Of a stretch of DNA of 64,000 nucleotides, positions 47,881 to 59,328 are shown piece after piece. How positions within the stretch are numbered: position 1 is the first letter of the stretch; each line of letters starts with the position of its first letter. The notes beneath the pieces were generated by a model. That model was not told where the DNA came from. It searched no databases and saw only the letters and a program-made list of their open reading frames with translations. A program made the position numbers and the translations under genes. The DNA is from Stenotrophomonas pavanii (GTDB taxonomy: Bacteria > Pseudomonadota > Gammaproteobacteria > Xanthomonadales > Xanthomonadaceae). The stretch is taken from positions 1-64,000 of the forward strand of contig NZ_FNFQ01000006.1 of the NCBI RefSeq assembly GCF_900101175.1, given 5' to 3'.

Positions 47881-49549
47881 TTCTCCAGATCGAGAACAGG
47901 ATCCATACGCCGCAGAAGCCGGCGCCGATGAATCCGCATACGCCCAGCGCCAGCAGCCAGCGGCTGGAAACCCCGCCGACGCTGTGCATCACGATCGACG
48001 AGCCGATGATCAGCGCGGCCGTGATCACGCCTACCACCAGCCGGTTTGCGGCTCGGTTCACCTGCTCGCCGAAGCCCTGCAGCGCGGTGGTCTCCACCTT
48101 CAGCTGGAGGCGACCACGGCGCGCCGCCTGGACCAGCTTGCGCAGGTCACGCGGCAGTTCACCGGCGAAGTCGACCAGTCCCAACAGGCTGCGGCGGCCG
48201 CGCTTGAGCAGCGCCCTGGGGGCATAACGCTGCAGCACGACCCGCTCCAGGAACGGACGCGCGGCGCTGGCCATGTCGAAATCCGGATCCAGCTGCCGGC
48301 CCATGCCTTCCAGGGTCAGGAAGGCCTTGATCATCAGGGCCAGGTCCGCCGGCAGGGTCAGGCTGTAGCTGCGCAGCAACTGGGTGATGTCGCCCAGCAT
48401 CAGGCCGATGCGCAGGTCCTTCAGCGGCACGCCCCGGTACTGGTCGACGAACTGGCTGATGTCATGCTGCAGGCGGTTCTCGTCCACTTCAACGCCGCCG
48501 GCCCAGTCCAGCAGTAAGTCCGCCACGCCCTGCGGGTCCTGCTCGACCAGGCCGTGCAGCAGTTGCGCGACCTGGAAGCGGCGCACTTCGGACAGCGCGC
48601 CGACCATTCCGAAGTCGATCACGCCGATGCGGCCGTCCCGCAGGTAGATGATGTTGCCGGGGTGCGGATCGGCGTGGAAGCTGCCGTCCTCCAGCACCAT
48701 CTTCAGCACGATGCCGGCGCCACGCCGTGCCAGTTCGCGCCGGTCCAGGCCCGCCGCATCGACGCCGGCCAGATCGCGGCCGGGAATGCCCTCGACGAAG
48801 TCCTGCACGTTCAGGCTCTCGCAGGTCCACTGCCAGTGCACCTTCGGAATCAGTATGTCGTCACGGCCGCTGAAGTTGCGCGCGATGCGTTCGGCATTAC
48901 GGCATTCAGCAGCGAAATCCAGCTCGCGGCGCAGCGATACGGTGAACTGCTGCACGACCTCGGCCGGGCGATAGCGACGCAGGTCCGGCAACCGGGCCTC
49001 GACGATCTCGGCCAGCCGCGCCAGCAGCCGCAGGTCGGCCTCGACCACGTCGCGGATGCCGGGACGCCGCACCTTCAGCACCACCTCACGGCCATCATGC
49101 AGCCGGGCGCGATGGGCCTGCGCCAGCGAGGCGGCGGCCATCGGGGTTTCATCAAGGAAGGCGAATACCTCCGCCGGCGACGCGCCCAGGTCGGCTTCGA
49201 GCTGCTCGCGGATCTCGGCGTACGGCAGGGCCGGCACCGCGTTCTGCAGTTCGGACAGCTCGGCAATCCACTCCGGCGGCAACAGGTCGACGCGCGTTGC
49301 CAGCACCTGGCCAAGCTTGACGAAGGTCGGGCCAAGATCCTGCATCGCGCTGCGCACGCGCACCGGTGCGGTCATCCGCAGCAGTTCCTGGCGGTCCTCG
49401 TTCCAGTGCAGCAGGCGCCCTGCCCGCTCCAGCGTGGTGGCCAGGCCGATGCGCCGCACCACGTCGCCGAAGCCGTAGCGGATCAGGACAACGGCGATTT
49501 CCTGCAGTCGGCCCAGGTCACGGACCGTGCCCAGCGTTTCCCACATCAT
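47864..49549 (-). CDS. ubiB: UbiB-family atypical kinase/ATPase
   Basis: Required for ubiquinone synthesis; an ABC1/ADCK-type protein-kinase-like ATPase. The 561-residue protein has the hallmark KxGQ motif in PTFVKLGQVLATR (about residue 75), the kinase-like stretches VVLKVRRPGIRDVVEADL and HADPHPGNIIYLRDGRIGVIDFG, and two C-terminal membrane helices. It is not beside ubiE/ubiJ as in E. coli, so a paralogue with another role in coenzyme Q or lipid handling cannot be excluded. Confidence 0.88.
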   Translation of the reverse strand: MMWETLGTVRDLGRLQEIAVVLIRYGFGDVVRRIGLATTLERAGRLLHWNEDRQELLRMTAPVRVRSAMQDLGPTFVKLGQVLATRVDLLPPEWIAELSELQNAVPALPYAEIREQLEADLGASPAEVFAFLDETPMAAASLAQAHRARLHDGREVVLKVRRPGIRDVVEADLRLLARLAEIVEARLPDLRRYRPAEVVQQFTVSLRRELDFAAECRNAERIARNFSGRDDILIPKVHWQWTCESLNVQDFVEGIPGRDLAGVDAAGLDRRELARRGAGIVLKMVLEDGSFHADPHPGNIIYLRDGRIGVIDFGMVGALSEVRRFQVAQLLHGLVEQDPQGVADLLLDWAGGVEVDENRLQHDISQFVDQYRGVPLKDLRIGLMLGDITQLLRSYSLTLPADLALMIKAFLTLEGMGRQLDPDFDMASAARPFLERVVLQRYAPRALLKRGRRSLLGLVDFAGELPRDLRKLVQAARRGRLQLKVETTALQGFGEQVNRAANRLVVGVITAALIIGSSIVMHSVGGVSSRWLLALGVCGFIGAGFCGVWILFSIWRSGKHA

Positions 49550-49580
49550 GCGTGCTCCGGACGGTTACCGGGGCAGCATG

Positions 49581-50081
49581 TCACAGCTGGGCGTCGATAC
49601 CGCGCAATGCCGCCGCTACGGTTTGCCGGCGGACGGCTTCGCGGTCGCCGTCGAACTGGAACAACTCGGCGCGGGCGTAGCCGCCCCGGCGCTTCCAGCC
49701 GATCCAGACGCTGCCGACCGGCTTGTCCGGGCTGCCACCGCCAGGGCCGGCGATGCCGGTCACCGCGACGGCGATGCCGGCGCCGGAGTTGACCAGTGCG
49801 CCGGACACCATCTCCAGCACGGCTTCGCGACTGACCGCGCCGAACTGCTCCAGTGTCTGCGCGCGGACGCCCAGCAGGCGCTGCTTGGCCTCGTAGCTGT
49901 AGACCACCATGCCGCAGTCGAAGAACGCCGAAGAACCGGCGATGTCGGTCATGCACTTGGCGATCCAGCCGCCACTGCAGCTCTCGGCGGTGACCAGCTG
50001 CAGCGAAGCCTGCTGCAGGCGCTGCCCGAGCGCGGCGGACTGGGCATTGAGATCGGCGTCGGTGGGGATGGACATCGGCAT
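49581..50081 (-). CDS. pncC: nicotinamide-nucleotide amidohydrolase (CinA C-terminal family)
   Basis: Deamidates NMN to NaMN in pyridine-nucleotide recycling. The 166-residue single-domain protein has TAESCSGGWIAKCMTDIAGSS (catalytic Ser region), VYSYEAKQRLLGV and VAVTGIAGPGGGSPDKPVG. It lacks the N-terminal COG1058 domain of full CinA. ATG at 50081 or 50075 are both possible. In E. coli the orthologue ygaD lies next to recA; here ubiB and lexA intervene. Confidence 0.92.
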   Translation of the reverse strand: MPMSIPTDADLNAQSAALGQRLQQASLQLVTAESCSGGWIAKCMTDIAGSSAFFDCGMVVYSYEAKQRLLGVRAQTLEQFGAVSREAVLEMVSGALVNSGAGIAVAVTGIAGPGGGSPDKPVGSVWIGWKRRGGYARAELFQFDGDREAVRRQTVAAALRGIDAQL

Positions 50082-50151
50082 GACGGTGGGGTGAAGAACC
50101 CCGTTGTACCGCAGATGACAGGCGGATGTCGCGCCCCTCCGGCACGGTTGC

Positions 50152-50175
50152 GTTGCCGGCCAGCGGCCGGCACTC
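50152..50175 (-). repeat. degenerate SMAG element
   Basis: Stem GCCGGCC / GGCCGGC as in the copies near 16.4 kb, but the GTAG head has changed to GAGT. In the hflX-pncC gap. Confidence 0.65.
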
Positions 50176-50194
50176 CCCGGCATCGGCCGCTACC

Positions 50195-51505
50195 TCACCA
50201 CTCCGGCAGTTTTTCCGGCAGCAGCGCCCGGATCGGGCCGCCATCGGCACTGGCGGCCAGCTTTTCGGCTTCGGCGACCGGCAGGTCGACCTGCAGCAGC
50301 CAGCCGTCCTCGTCGGCCTGCTCGCTGCAGATCACTTCCAGCTGATGCAGGCGCGCACGCAGGCGGCCGGCATCCGGCGGCAGGCGTAGTTCGCCGGTGA
50401 CATGCTGCAGGCCCAGCCGCTTGCCCAGCACCGCCTGCAGCAGCTCCAGGCCCTGCCCGTCACGCGCGGAGATCCACACCCGTTCACGGCGCGACTCGTC
50501 CGGAATTCCGTCCTGGCCATCGTGGCGGACATCGGCACCCTCGATGCGGTCGATCTTGTTGAACACCAGCAGCTGCGGCAGATCGCCGGCACCGACCGCG
50601 GTCAGCACCTCGTCCACCTGGGCGATGCGCTCCTCGCGGTGCGGATCGGCGGCGTCGACCACGTGCAGCAGGAAATCGGCCTCGCGTGCCTCGGACAGCG
50701 TCGAGCGGAACGCGGCGACCAGATCATGCGGCAGGTCGCGGACGAAGCCGACGGTATCGGCCAGCACTACGTTGCCGCCCGGCACCGCGATGCGGCGCAC
50801 GGTCGGATCCAGCGTGGCGAACAGCTGGTCGGCCGCATAGGCCTCGGCGCCGGTCATGGCGTTGAACAGGGTCGACTTGCCGGCGTTGGTGTAGCCCACC
50901 AGGGCCACGCGCGGCAGCTCGCTGCGCACACGCGCACGGCGCATCTGGGTGCGCTGCACTTCCACTTTTTCCAGGCGCTTCTGCAGCTGCTCGACCCGCT
51001 TCTGCAGCAGGCGGCGGTCGGTTTCCAGCTGGGTTTCACCCGGGCCGCGCAGGCCGATCGAACCGCCGCGCTGGCGCTCCAGGTGGGTCCAGCCGCGCAC
51101 CAGCCGCGTGGCCAGGTGGCGCAGCTGCGCCAGCTCGACCTGCAGCTTGCCTTCGTGGCTGTGCGCACGCTGGGCGAAAATGTCCAGGATCAGGCCGGTA
51201 CGGTCGATCACCCGGCGCTCGAGGAAGCGCTCAAGGTTGCGCTCCTGGCCCGGGCTCAACGCGTGGTTGACCAGGATCAGGTCGGCACCGCTGGCATCGG
51301 CCGCGGCCTTGATCTCGTCCAGCTTGCCGCTGCCGATCAGGGTAGACGGATTCGGACGGTCCAGGCGCGCAGTGATCGTCGCGGCGATGCTGGCCCCAGC
51401 GGAGCGGGCCAGATCACCGAATTCTTCCAGCACATCGTCTTCCAGCTTGCCGAAATGGGGCTGGATCAACAGGGCGTGCTCGCCCTTTTTCGAGCGGTCA
51501 AACAT
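50195..51505 (-). CDS. hflX: ribosome-associated GTPase HflX
   Basis: A 436-residue GTPase that splits stalled ribosomes. N-terminal HflX domain with ATITARLDRPNPSTLIGSGK and a coiled-coil helix LETDRRLLQKRVEQLQKRLE, then the G domain with GYTNAGKST (G1), DTVGFVRDLPHDLV (G3) and NKID (G4). Follows hfq by 14 bp, the conserved miaA-hfq-hflX order. Confidence 0.97.
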   Translation of the reverse strand: MFDRSKKGEHALLIQPHFGKLEDDVLEEFGDLARSAGASIAATITARLDRPNPSTLIGSGKLDEIKAAADASGADLILVNHALSPGQERNLERFLERRVIDRTGLILDIFAQRAHSHEGKLQVELAQLRHLATRLVRGWTHLERQRGGSIGLRGPGETQLETDRRLLQKRVEQLQKRLEKVEVQRTQMRRARVRSELPRVALVGYTNAGKSTLFNAMTGAEAYAADQLFATLDPTVRRIAVPGGNVVLADTVGFVRDLPHDLVAAFRSTLSEAREADFLLHVVDAADPHREERIAQVDEVLTAVGAGDLPQLLVFNKIDRIEGADVRHDGQDGIPDESRRERVWISARDGQGLELLQAVLGKRLGLQHVTGELRLPPDAGRLRARLHQLEVICSEQADEDGWLLQVDLPVAEAEKLAASADGGPIRALLPEKLPEW

Positions 51506-51519
51506 TCACCGCTCCGGTA

Positions 51520-51795
51520 TTACTCGTCTGCTTCATCACCTGCCTGACCACCTTCACCGGACTGCACGTAACCACCACCCGGGCCGACCTTCACATTGCG
51601 TGCCGGGACCACCGTGGAAATGGCGTGCTTGTAGACCATCTGACTGACCGTGTTGCGCAGCAGGACCACGAACTGGTCGAACGACTCGATCGTGCCCTGC
51701 AGCTTGATGCCGTTCACCAGGTACACCGAAACCGGCACGCGTTCGCGCCGCAGTGCGTTCAAGAAAGGATCCTGCAGCGATTGCCCCTTGGACAT
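51520..51795 (-). CDS. hfq: RNA chaperone Hfq
   Basis: Hexameric Sm-like protein that pairs small RNAs with mRNAs. The 91-residue chain has [36 protein letters not shown] (Sm1) and [12 protein letters not shown] (Sm2 with YKHA). The C-terminal tail is glycine- and glutamate-rich, unlike the E. coli tail. Between miaA and hflX. Confidence 0.98.
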   Translation of the reverse strand: MSKGQSLQDPFLNALRRERVPVSVYLVNGIKLQGTIESFDQFVVLLRNTVSQMVYKHAISTVVPARNVKVGPGGGYVQSGEGGQAGDEADE

Positions 51796-51891
51796 TGCAC
51801 ACTCCTGATTATTGTTCTTATTGGGTTGCCGACGGTTGCCACGGCCCCCGAGCCGCCCGCCGACCGACGATGTTACACGGCTGGCGTCGGT

Positions 51892-52845
51892 TCAGCGTGC
51901 GACGAAGGTCGACACCGCGCCAGCCAGGCGCTCGTGGTCGATATGGGGGTCGAACCAGCGCGCATCAAGCTCCCCGCGCAGCCAGGTCAGCTGGCGCTTG
52001 GCCAGCTGGCGGGTGGCGAAGATCGCTTTGTCACGGAAACGGGCGGCATCGCCCTCCCCGTCCAGGTACTCCCACGCCTGGCGATAGCCGACCGCGCGCA
52101 CGGCCGGCAGGTCCAGCGGCGCCTCCATTGCGGCCATTTCCGGCATGGCGCGCAACGCCCGCACCTCGTCGAGAAAGCCCTGCGCCAGCATGGCGTCGAA
52201 GCGCGCCTCGATGCGCTGGTGCAGCACCGCGCGGTCACGCGGGGCCAGGATCAGCTTGAGGGTGCGCACCGGCAGCGGCGCCACGCCAGGCCGGCGCTGC
52301 CATTCAGTGATGGGGACGCCGGTCAGGCGAAAGACCTCCAGCGCGCGCTGGATGCGTTGCGGGTCGGTGGCATGGATGCGCGCGGCCGCGGCGGGATCGA
52401 CCCTGGCCAGCTCTGCATGCAGTGCCGCCCAGCCGCGCTCGGCGGCTTCGGCGGCCAGCACCGCTCGCACCCCCGGATCGGCCTCCGGCATCGGTGACAG
52501 GCCCTGCAGCAGTGCACGGAAGTACAGCCCGGTGCCACCGGCCAGGATCGGCAGCTTGCCGCGCGCCACGATGTCGGCCACGGCCCGGCCGGCATCGGCG
52601 GCGAATTCGGCCGCCGAATACGCCTGCCAGGGATCGCGCACGTCCAGCAGATGGTGCGGCGCCTGCGCGCGCTCGGCCGCATCGGGCTTGGCCGAGCCGA
52701 TGTCCAGGTGGCGGTACACCAGCGCCGAATCGACGCTCACGATCTCGCCATCCAGCTGCTGCGCCAGGGCGATCGCCGTGGCGGTCTTGCCGCTGGCGGT
52801 GGGGCCCATGACGGCGATCGCCAACGGACGCCGGTCGATGGCCAT
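51892..52845 (-). CDS. miaA: tRNA dimethylallyltransferase
   Basis: Isopentenylates A37 of tRNAs reading U-starting codons. The 317-residue protein has the P-loop [14 protein letters not shown], substrate stretch [18 protein letters not shown] and [12 protein letters not shown]. The ATG at 52845 overlaps the last base of the folP stop (TGATG), indicating coupled translation. The family is slightly shortened at the C-terminus. Confidence 0.97.
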   Translation of the reverse strand: MAIDRRPLAIAVMGPTASGKTATAIALAQQLDGEIVSVDSALVYRHLDIGSAKPDAAERAQAPHHLLDVRDPWQAYSAAEFAADAGRAVADIVARGKLPILAGGTGLYFRALLQGLSPMPEADPGVRAVLAAEAAERGWAALHAELARVDPAAAARIHATDPQRIQRALEVFRLTGVPITEWQRRPGVAPLPVRTLKLILAPRDRAVLHQRIEARFDAMLAQGFLDEVRALRAMPEMAAMEAPLDLPAVRAVGYRQAWEYLDGEGDAARFRDKAIFATRQLAKRQLTWLRGELDARWFDPHIDHERLAGAVSTFVAR

Positions 52846-53741
52846 CAGTCTTCGTCCGGCCAACGGATCGTCGGCGCGGCATCGGCACGCGGCGTCGGCA
52901 CGGCCTCGACGGCCTGCCAGATCTTCAGCGCGTCGACGGTGGCCGCCACGTCATGCACGCGCACGATGCGCGCGCCGCGCTGGACCGCGATCAGGTGCGC
53001 GGCCACCGACGCCGCCACCCGCTCGGAGGGCATGTCGCGGCCAGTGAGTTCGCCCAGGCTGCGCTTGCGCGACAGGCCGGCCAGCACCGGCACGCCCAGT
53101 TCCAAGAAGCGCTCCGAGCGCGCCAGCAGGGTCATGTTGTGGGCGGTGGTCTTGCCGAAGCCGAAACCGAGGTCGATCAGCAGGTTCTTCTTCGCGATGC
53201 CAGCCATTTCCGCGGCGAACAGGCGCTGCACCAGGAAACCGTGCACTTCGGCGACCACGTCGTGGTAGTGCGGATCGGCCTGCATGTGGCCCGGCTCGCC
53301 CTGCATGTGCATCAACACCACCGGCACACCGGCTTCGGCGGCCGCCTCCAGCGCGCCGTCCTGGCGCAGGGCGAAGATGTCGTTGATCATGCCGGCGCCA
53401 GCGGCCACGGCCGCGCGCATCACCTCCGGCTTGAAGGTGTCGATGCTGATCGGCACCCGCGTGCGCGCAGCCAACTGCTCGATCACCGGAATCACCCGAC
53501 GCAGCTCTTCCTCGATCGAGACCGGCGCGGCGCCCGGGCGGGTGGATTCGCCGCCGATATCAAGCAGGTCCGCACCCTCCTCGACCAGCTTCAGTCCATG
53601 CGCGACCGCAGCCTCGGTGGTGTCGTGCGCGCCACCATCGGAGAACGAATCGGGGGTGACGTTGACGATGCCCATGACCCGGGCACGGTCCAGGCGCAGG
53701 ATGCGGCCGGCGCAATCGAGCTGGGGCGAGGTATCGAACAT
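52845..53741 (-). CDS. folP: dihydropteroate synthase
   Basis: Joins para-aminobenzoate to the pterin pyrophosphate made by FolK; the sulfonamide target. The 298-residue TIM barrel shows [37 protein letters not shown] and a [11 protein letters not shown]ys/Asn stretch. The ATG at 53741 has AGGA a few bases upstream; a longer frame reaching to 53912 is not folP-like. No insertion of the type that confers sulfonamide resistance was noticed in the FxxP loop area, but I cannot align it here. Confidence 0.97.
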   Translation of the reverse strand: MFDTSPQLDCAGRILRLDRARVMGIVNVTPDSFSDGGAHDTTEAAVAHGLKLVEEGADLLDIGGESTRPGAAPVSIEEELRRVIPVIEQLAARTRVPISIDTFKPEVMRAAVAAGAGMINDIFALRQDGALEAAAEAGVPVVLMHMQGEPGHMQADPHYHDVVAEVHGFLVQRLFAAEMAGIAKKNLLIDLGFGFGKTTAHNMTLLARSERFLELGVPVLAGLSRKRSLGELTGRDMPSERVAASVAAHLIAVQRGARIVRVHDVAATVDALKIWQAVEAVPTPRADAAPTIRWPDED

Positions 53742-53933
53742 GGGCAATCCTGCTGGGGCAACGAGGCGTAGTTTAAGCCGCGGCCCGGACCCTCGCATGC
53801 GCGCCGTTGTTCCCGCACCCGCATTGCCGCTTGGCCGCAGGCGCTGCGGCACGCCCGTCCGGGCAATGACACACGGTGGGGATGTCCGCGCCACCGAAGC
53901 GGGCACGGACATCCGAGGGTAACGACAGCGCCC

Positions 53934-54437
53934 TCAGAAATCGCCGAGGCGCGCGTTGTCCGTCGGCGCCGCCAACCAGCCCGCAAGGTCTTCGCCAATG
54001 GCGCTGACGGTGCGATCGAGCACGGCACAGGACCCCTTGAAACCGCCGAACGCCCCGCCGCGGGACACGCGGCGTGCGGTCACCGTCGCGACCTGGTGGC
54101 CATCCTCGAACAGCACGCCACGCACGGCGGCGGACTTGAAGTGGCCGACGAAGGCGTTGCCTGCGCTCTGCGCTTCAATCAGCTCAAGCTTCAGTGAACG
54201 TCCGTTGCCGCTCTCCGCACCCACCGGGCCGGGTACGACGGTATTGCCGTGACGGGTGGCATGGGTGGACAGCGACTGCGCCAGCGTGGTGCCGATGCTG
54301 CACTCGTTCCTGATGGCGTCGGCGATGATCGCCGAGTCCGCGAAAGGAACCGGCTGTGCGGTGCGGATGTCTGCGGCAGCGGCGGGTACGGCGATGGTTG
54401 CCAGCCCTGCGAGGGCCAGCGGAAGCAGCAGTTTCAT
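53934..54437 (-). CDS. exported protein of unknown function
   Basis: Family not recognised. The 167-residue product starts MKLLLPLALAGLATIAVPAAAADI, a signal peptide with AAA-type cleavage. Two cysteines (NECSIG near 46 and KGSCAVLD near 138) may form a disulfide. A repeat of beta-type segments (SLKLELIEAQSAGNAFVG; SAAVRGVLFEDGHQVATVTA) suggests a small envelope beta-protein. Upstream of folP on the same strand, 192 bp apart. Confidence 0.75.
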   Translation of the reverse strand: MKLLLPLALAGLATIAVPAAAADIRTAQPVPFADSAIIADAIRNECSIGTTLAQSLSTHATRHGNTVVPGPVGAESGNGRSLKLELIEAQSAGNAFVGHFKSAAVRGVLFEDGHQVATVTARRVSRGGAFGGFKGSCAVLDRTVSAIGEDLAGWLAAPTDNARLGDF

Positions 54438-54543
54438 GGTGTTCCCCTGTAATCCCGGCCTCCCCCTATGGCGGCCGTGGCCGCGCATCGTGACGCGCGA
54501 ACGGGCTGTCGTGCAAGGCCCAACCCGTGCAGGGGGCGGTCGT

Positions 54544-54597
54544 GTTGCGCGGTGGAGATCATGCGCACGCGGCGGGAGTCACCGCCCACCGCGCAAC
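54544..54597. repeat. inverted repeat in the gap between two exported/membrane protein genes
   Basis: Perfect 12-bp arms GTTGCGCGGTGG / CCACCGCGCAAC separated by 30 bp. The rest of the 194-bp gap shows nothing coding. Confidence 0.5.
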
Positions 54598-54631
54598 GGT
54601 GCTGACGGGAACGCGCCCTGCCGCGGCGCCG

Positions 54632-54817
54632 TCAACGCCGCCGGCGCCGGCGATCCACGTACAGGGTCCTGGCGATGCTCAGCACGACGCCGACGGCGAT
54701 GCCCACCACGCAGCCCAGCAGCAGGTTGTCGGCGCCCAGCCCTACGCCCACGCCGACCACGGTGGCGATGATCATTTCGGCGGTGTGGGAAATCGGTTCG
54801 GGCTTCGGGGCGGACAT
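54632..54817 (-). CDS. small single- or two-helix membrane protein
   Basis: A 61-residue product: short polar start MSAPKPEPISHTAE, then a long hydrophobic stretch of about 35 residues (MIIATVVGVGVGLGADNLLLGC ...) with a GxGxG pattern and a strongly basic tail YVDRRRRRR. No family recognised. The ATG at 54817 removes 18 non-conserved residues. 99 bp downstream of ftsH, after a terminator-like hairpin. Confidence 0.6.
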   Translation of the reverse strand: MSAPKPEPISHTAEMIIATVVGVGVGLGADNLLLGCVVGIAVGVVLSIARTLYVDRRRRRR

Positions 54818-54863
54818 GCAGGCTCCAGCATCAGTTCGGTTCGGGAGGGGCCGAAGGCCCGGA

Positions 54864-54890
54864 AACGACAAGGCCGGGTTGCCCCGGCCT
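54864..54890 (-). terminator. ftsH terminator
   Basis: Perfect 8-bp stem AGGCCGGG / CCCGGCCT with a 4-nt loop, followed on the minus strand by TGTCGTTT. Moderately T-rich. Confidence 0.6.
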
Positions 54891-54916
54891 CGTCTGGTGT
54901 TACGTGCAACGGGCCG

Positions 54917-56857
<1,941 letters not shown>

Positions 56858-56920
56858 TGGCTCCGGTGTTCCTCTCAGTGCTGGCGTTGCGTGGGGGTCG
56901 AACTTGCGTACAGTGCGAGC

Positions 56921-57553
56921 TTACTTCATGTGGGCGCGTTTTCCCTGACCCAAGGCATACACCTCGGGGGAGCGCTTGCGCGAGGCTTCCGGCTTGCGGA
57001 TGGAGACCTTGTCGTACCGGCGGCGCATGTCGCGCACGTAGTCGTCAAAGCCCTCACCCTGGAACAGCTTGATCAGGAATGCCCCACCGGTCTTGAGGTG
57101 GTTGTCGGCAAAATCCAGGGCCAGCTCCGCCAGGTGCATCATCCGCGGCTGGTCGACCGCGCCCACACCACTCTTATTGGGGGCCATGTCCGACAGCACA
57201 AGGTCTACCGGCTGGTCCCCGAGCATGGCTTCAAACTGTGATAGGACGGCTTCTTCCCTGAAGTCACCATGAAGGAACTCCACGCCGGCCAGCGGCGGCA
57301 TGTCCAGGATGTCCAGTGCCAGCACGCGACCGGTGTCGCCGATCTGTCTCCGAACCTGCTGAGACCAGCCACCGGGGGCCGCGCCAAGGTCGACCACCAC
57401 CATGTGCGGCTTCAGCAGGCGGTCACGTTCGAGCAGCTCCTCGAGCTTGTAGGCGGCGCGCGAGCGCATGCCCTCGGCCTGCGCCTTCTTCACGAAGGGG
57501 TCGGAGAAGTGTTCCTTGAGCCAGCGCTGGCTGCTTTTGCTGCGGGTAGCCAT
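56921..57553 (-). CDS. rlmE: 23S rRNA (uridine-2552-2'-O)-methyltransferase
   Basis: Methylates U2552 in the ribosomal A loop. The 210-residue Rossmann enzyme has [13 protein letters not shown] (SAM site), the K-D-K-E type residues in [23 protein letters not shown] and [15 protein letters not shown]. Upstream neighbour of ftsH, and divergent from yhbY, the E. coli order. Confidence 0.97.
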   Translation of the reverse strand: MATRSKSSQRWLKEHFSDPFVKKAQAEGMRSRAAYKLEELLERDRLLKPHMVVVDLGAAPGGWSQQVRRQIGDTGRVLALDILDMPPLAGVEFLHGDFREEAVLSQFEAMLGDQPVDLVLSDMAPNKSGVGAVDQPRMMHLAELALDFADNHLKTGGAFLIKLFQGEGFDDYVRDMRRRYDKVSIRKPEASRKRSPEVYALGQGKRAHMK

Positions 57554-57618
57554 TGAAAATAGGGGCTGATGGGGTCCTCATGATACCCTGATCGCCCCAT
57601 TCAACCGTGTTTTCCTGC

Positions 57619-57924
57619 ATGTCCATCGCCCTGACCGCCTCCCAGACCCGTTTCCTGCGCGGCCAAGCCCACGACCTGAAGGCCCTGCTGCAGACCGGCG
57701 GCAAGGGTGTGACCCCGGCCTTCATCGCGGAGCTGAACGAAGTGCTGGAGCGCCACGAACTGGTCAAGGTGAAGGTCGCCGCAGAGGATCGCGACGCCCG
57801 TGACGCGATGATCGGCGAGATCGTCGAAGCTACCGGGAGTGCACTGGTGCAGCGCATCGGCCACGTCGCGGTGCTGTACCGCCCGAGCAAGGAACAGCGT
57901 CAGATCGTGCTGCCGCGCGGCTGA
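57619..57924 (+). CDS. yhbY: CRM-domain RNA-binding protein (YhbY)
   Basis: Small ribosome-assembly factor associated with pre-50S particles. The 101-residue CRM domain shows RFLRGQAHDLKALLQTGGKGVT, the KVKVAAEDRDARDAM helix and GHVAVLYRPSKE. The chosen ATG starts MSIALTASQT; an ATG 12 bp upstream is less likely. Divergent from rlmE. Confidence 0.93.
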   Translation: MSIALTASQTRFLRGQAHDLKALLQTGGKGVTPAFIAELNEVLERHELVKVKVAAEDRDARDAMIGEIVEATGSALVQRIGHVAVLYRPSKEQRQIVLPRG

Positions 57925-57937
57925 TCGTCCCACCGTC

Positions 57938-58312
57938 ATGCAGCTGAACCACGAACCGCCGGATTACGCCTACAGCCTGCGCGCCGCCGATGGCCGCTCG
58001 GCCAAGGTGAATGACCAGGTGCTGGGCGGCAGTTTCTTCCTCACCCCGGACCAACTGGTCACGCACTGGCCGGTGGCAAGTGCCGCCGCGCTGCAGCTGG
58101 CGGACCTGGAGCCGATCCTGGCGCTGAACCCGGCGCTGATCGTGCTGGGCACGGGTGACCGTCAGGTGTTCCCGCCTGCGGTGGTGATGGCCGCCTGCCT
58201 GTCGCGTGGCATCGGCCTGGAGGTGATGAACAATCCGGCCGCCGCGCGCACCTTCAACATCCTGGCCGGCGAAGGCCGCAAGGTCGCCGCCGCCTTCATC
58301 CTGGAAGGCTGA
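57938..58312 (+). CDS. Mth938-like domain protein (NDUFAF3/DUF498 family)
   Basis: A 124-residue protein with VLGGSFFLTPDQLVTHWPV, ALIVLGTGDRQVFPP and IGLEVMNNPAAARTFNILAGEGRKVAAAFI, the typical layout of the Mth938/AAMDC family. Eukaryotic NDUFAF3 assists complex I assembly; the bacterial role is not settled. Starts 13 bp after yhbY, so they are probably cotranscribed. Confidence 0.88.
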   Translation: MQLNHEPPDYAYSLRAADGRSAKVNDQVLGGSFFLTPDQLVTHWPVASAAALQLADLEPILALNPALIVLGTGDRQVFPPAVVMAACLSRGIGLEVMNNPAAARTFNILAGEGRKVAAAFILEG

Positions 58313-58339
58313 ATTCGAGGCGCCGGGTGCCGCCCGGCG

Positions 58340-58828
58340 CTAGCTGCGCGAAGGCGTGCAGCGGAACGCGGAGAACGCCTGCAGCCGACCGATCAGGTTG
58401 CCGCCCTGCCCCCAGCGGATTTCCATGACCTGCCAGTCCTGGCCCTGCCGCTGCAGCAGGACCCGGTCGGTCCAGCGATAGTCACCCACCGCCAGATCGA
58501 CCGGGACCCACGTGGCGTTGCCGGTGGATCCGGGCATTCCCACGCTCACCGTCTGCGGTCGATCCGGCGCCATCAGGTAGGGACTCTGGTCGAGCATGTG
58601 CGGCTTCTCGTCAGGCGCAGCCAGTGTGGTACATGCCCGCTCGTAAGCGCGCTGCGCCTCGACCGCTGAGCGCAGGGCATCGCCCAGCAGCGGCGCAATG
58701 GCCGCGTCGTCCGACGCCGGCGCCTGGACGACAGCGTACAGGCGGGTAACCACCTCGCGCGGATCGGTGCTGGCGGCGGCCAGCGGCGCGACGATGAGCA
58801 GCGGCAGGAAGACGGCGAAGCGGCTCAT
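58340..58828 (-). CDS. exported protein of unknown function
   Basis: Family not firmly recognised. The 162-residue product has a signal peptide MSRFAVFLPLLIVAPLAAAS and a mature domain starting DPREVVTRLYAVVQ, a pattern seen in NTF2-like/DUF3828-type periplasmic proteins. Two cysteines (near 75 and 157) could pair. The tail FRCTPSRS is basic. The ORF continues upstream but without signal peptide. Convergent with the Mth938-like gene. The 150 bp upstream (58829-58978) hold nothing recognisable. Confidence 0.75.
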   Translation of the reverse strand: MSRFAVFLPLLIVAPLAAASTDPREVVTRLYAVVQAPASDDAAIAPLLGDALRSAVEAQRAYERACTTLAAPDEKPHMLDQSPYLMAPDRPQTVSVGMPGSTGNATWVPVDLAVGDYRWTDRVLLQRQGQDWQVMEIRWGQGGNLIGRLQAFSAFRCTPSRS

Positions 58829-58978
58829 ACGGCACCGGGTTGGCTGGGTGCGCAGCAGCATGCCGCGTTCCGCGCCCGTCGGGAAGGTTGAGATACGTCT
58901 CTCAAACGCGCGCCTCGCCCGGCCCGACGCCACCAGGCGAGGACGCCGGGCGCGGCTCGGCGCTTGCGCATCCGGCGA

Positions 58979-59328
58979 TCAACGCGCCGGGAGGTATTGC
59001 TGCGGGTCGACCGGCTTGCCGTTCTAGCGGGTGAGCTGACGGCGCTTGCGGCCCATGGGCCGTGCCGTCGGTGAACGCCCGGCGCGCTGCGCCGGGCCGG
59101 GGATCCGCCCAGATGGCGAACCCGCGATCAACGCGCCGGGAGGTATTGCTGCGGGTCGACGGGCTTGCCGTTGTAGCGGGTGAGCTGACGGCGCTTGCGG
59201 CCCATGGGCCGTGCCGTCAGTGAACGCCCGGCGCGCTGCGCCGGGCCGGGGATCCGCCCAGATGGCGAACCCGCGATCAACGCGCCGGGAGGTATTGCTG
59301 CGGGTCGACCGGCTTGCCGTTGTAGCGG
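58979..59328 (-). repeat. 149-bp tandem repeat duplicating the 3' end of nlpD
   Basis: The sequence recurs with exact 149-bp period at 58979, 59128 and 59277. Each unit holds about 52-57 bp of the end of the nlpD coding sequence (NGKPVDPQQYLPAR and stop) plus about 95 bp of 3' flank with hairpins CTGACGGC / GCCGTCAG and GCCCGGCGC / GCGCCGGGC. The third copy belongs to the intact gene. Units one and two differ by a few substitutions; in the first, a TAC codon has become TAG. Confidence 0.9.
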
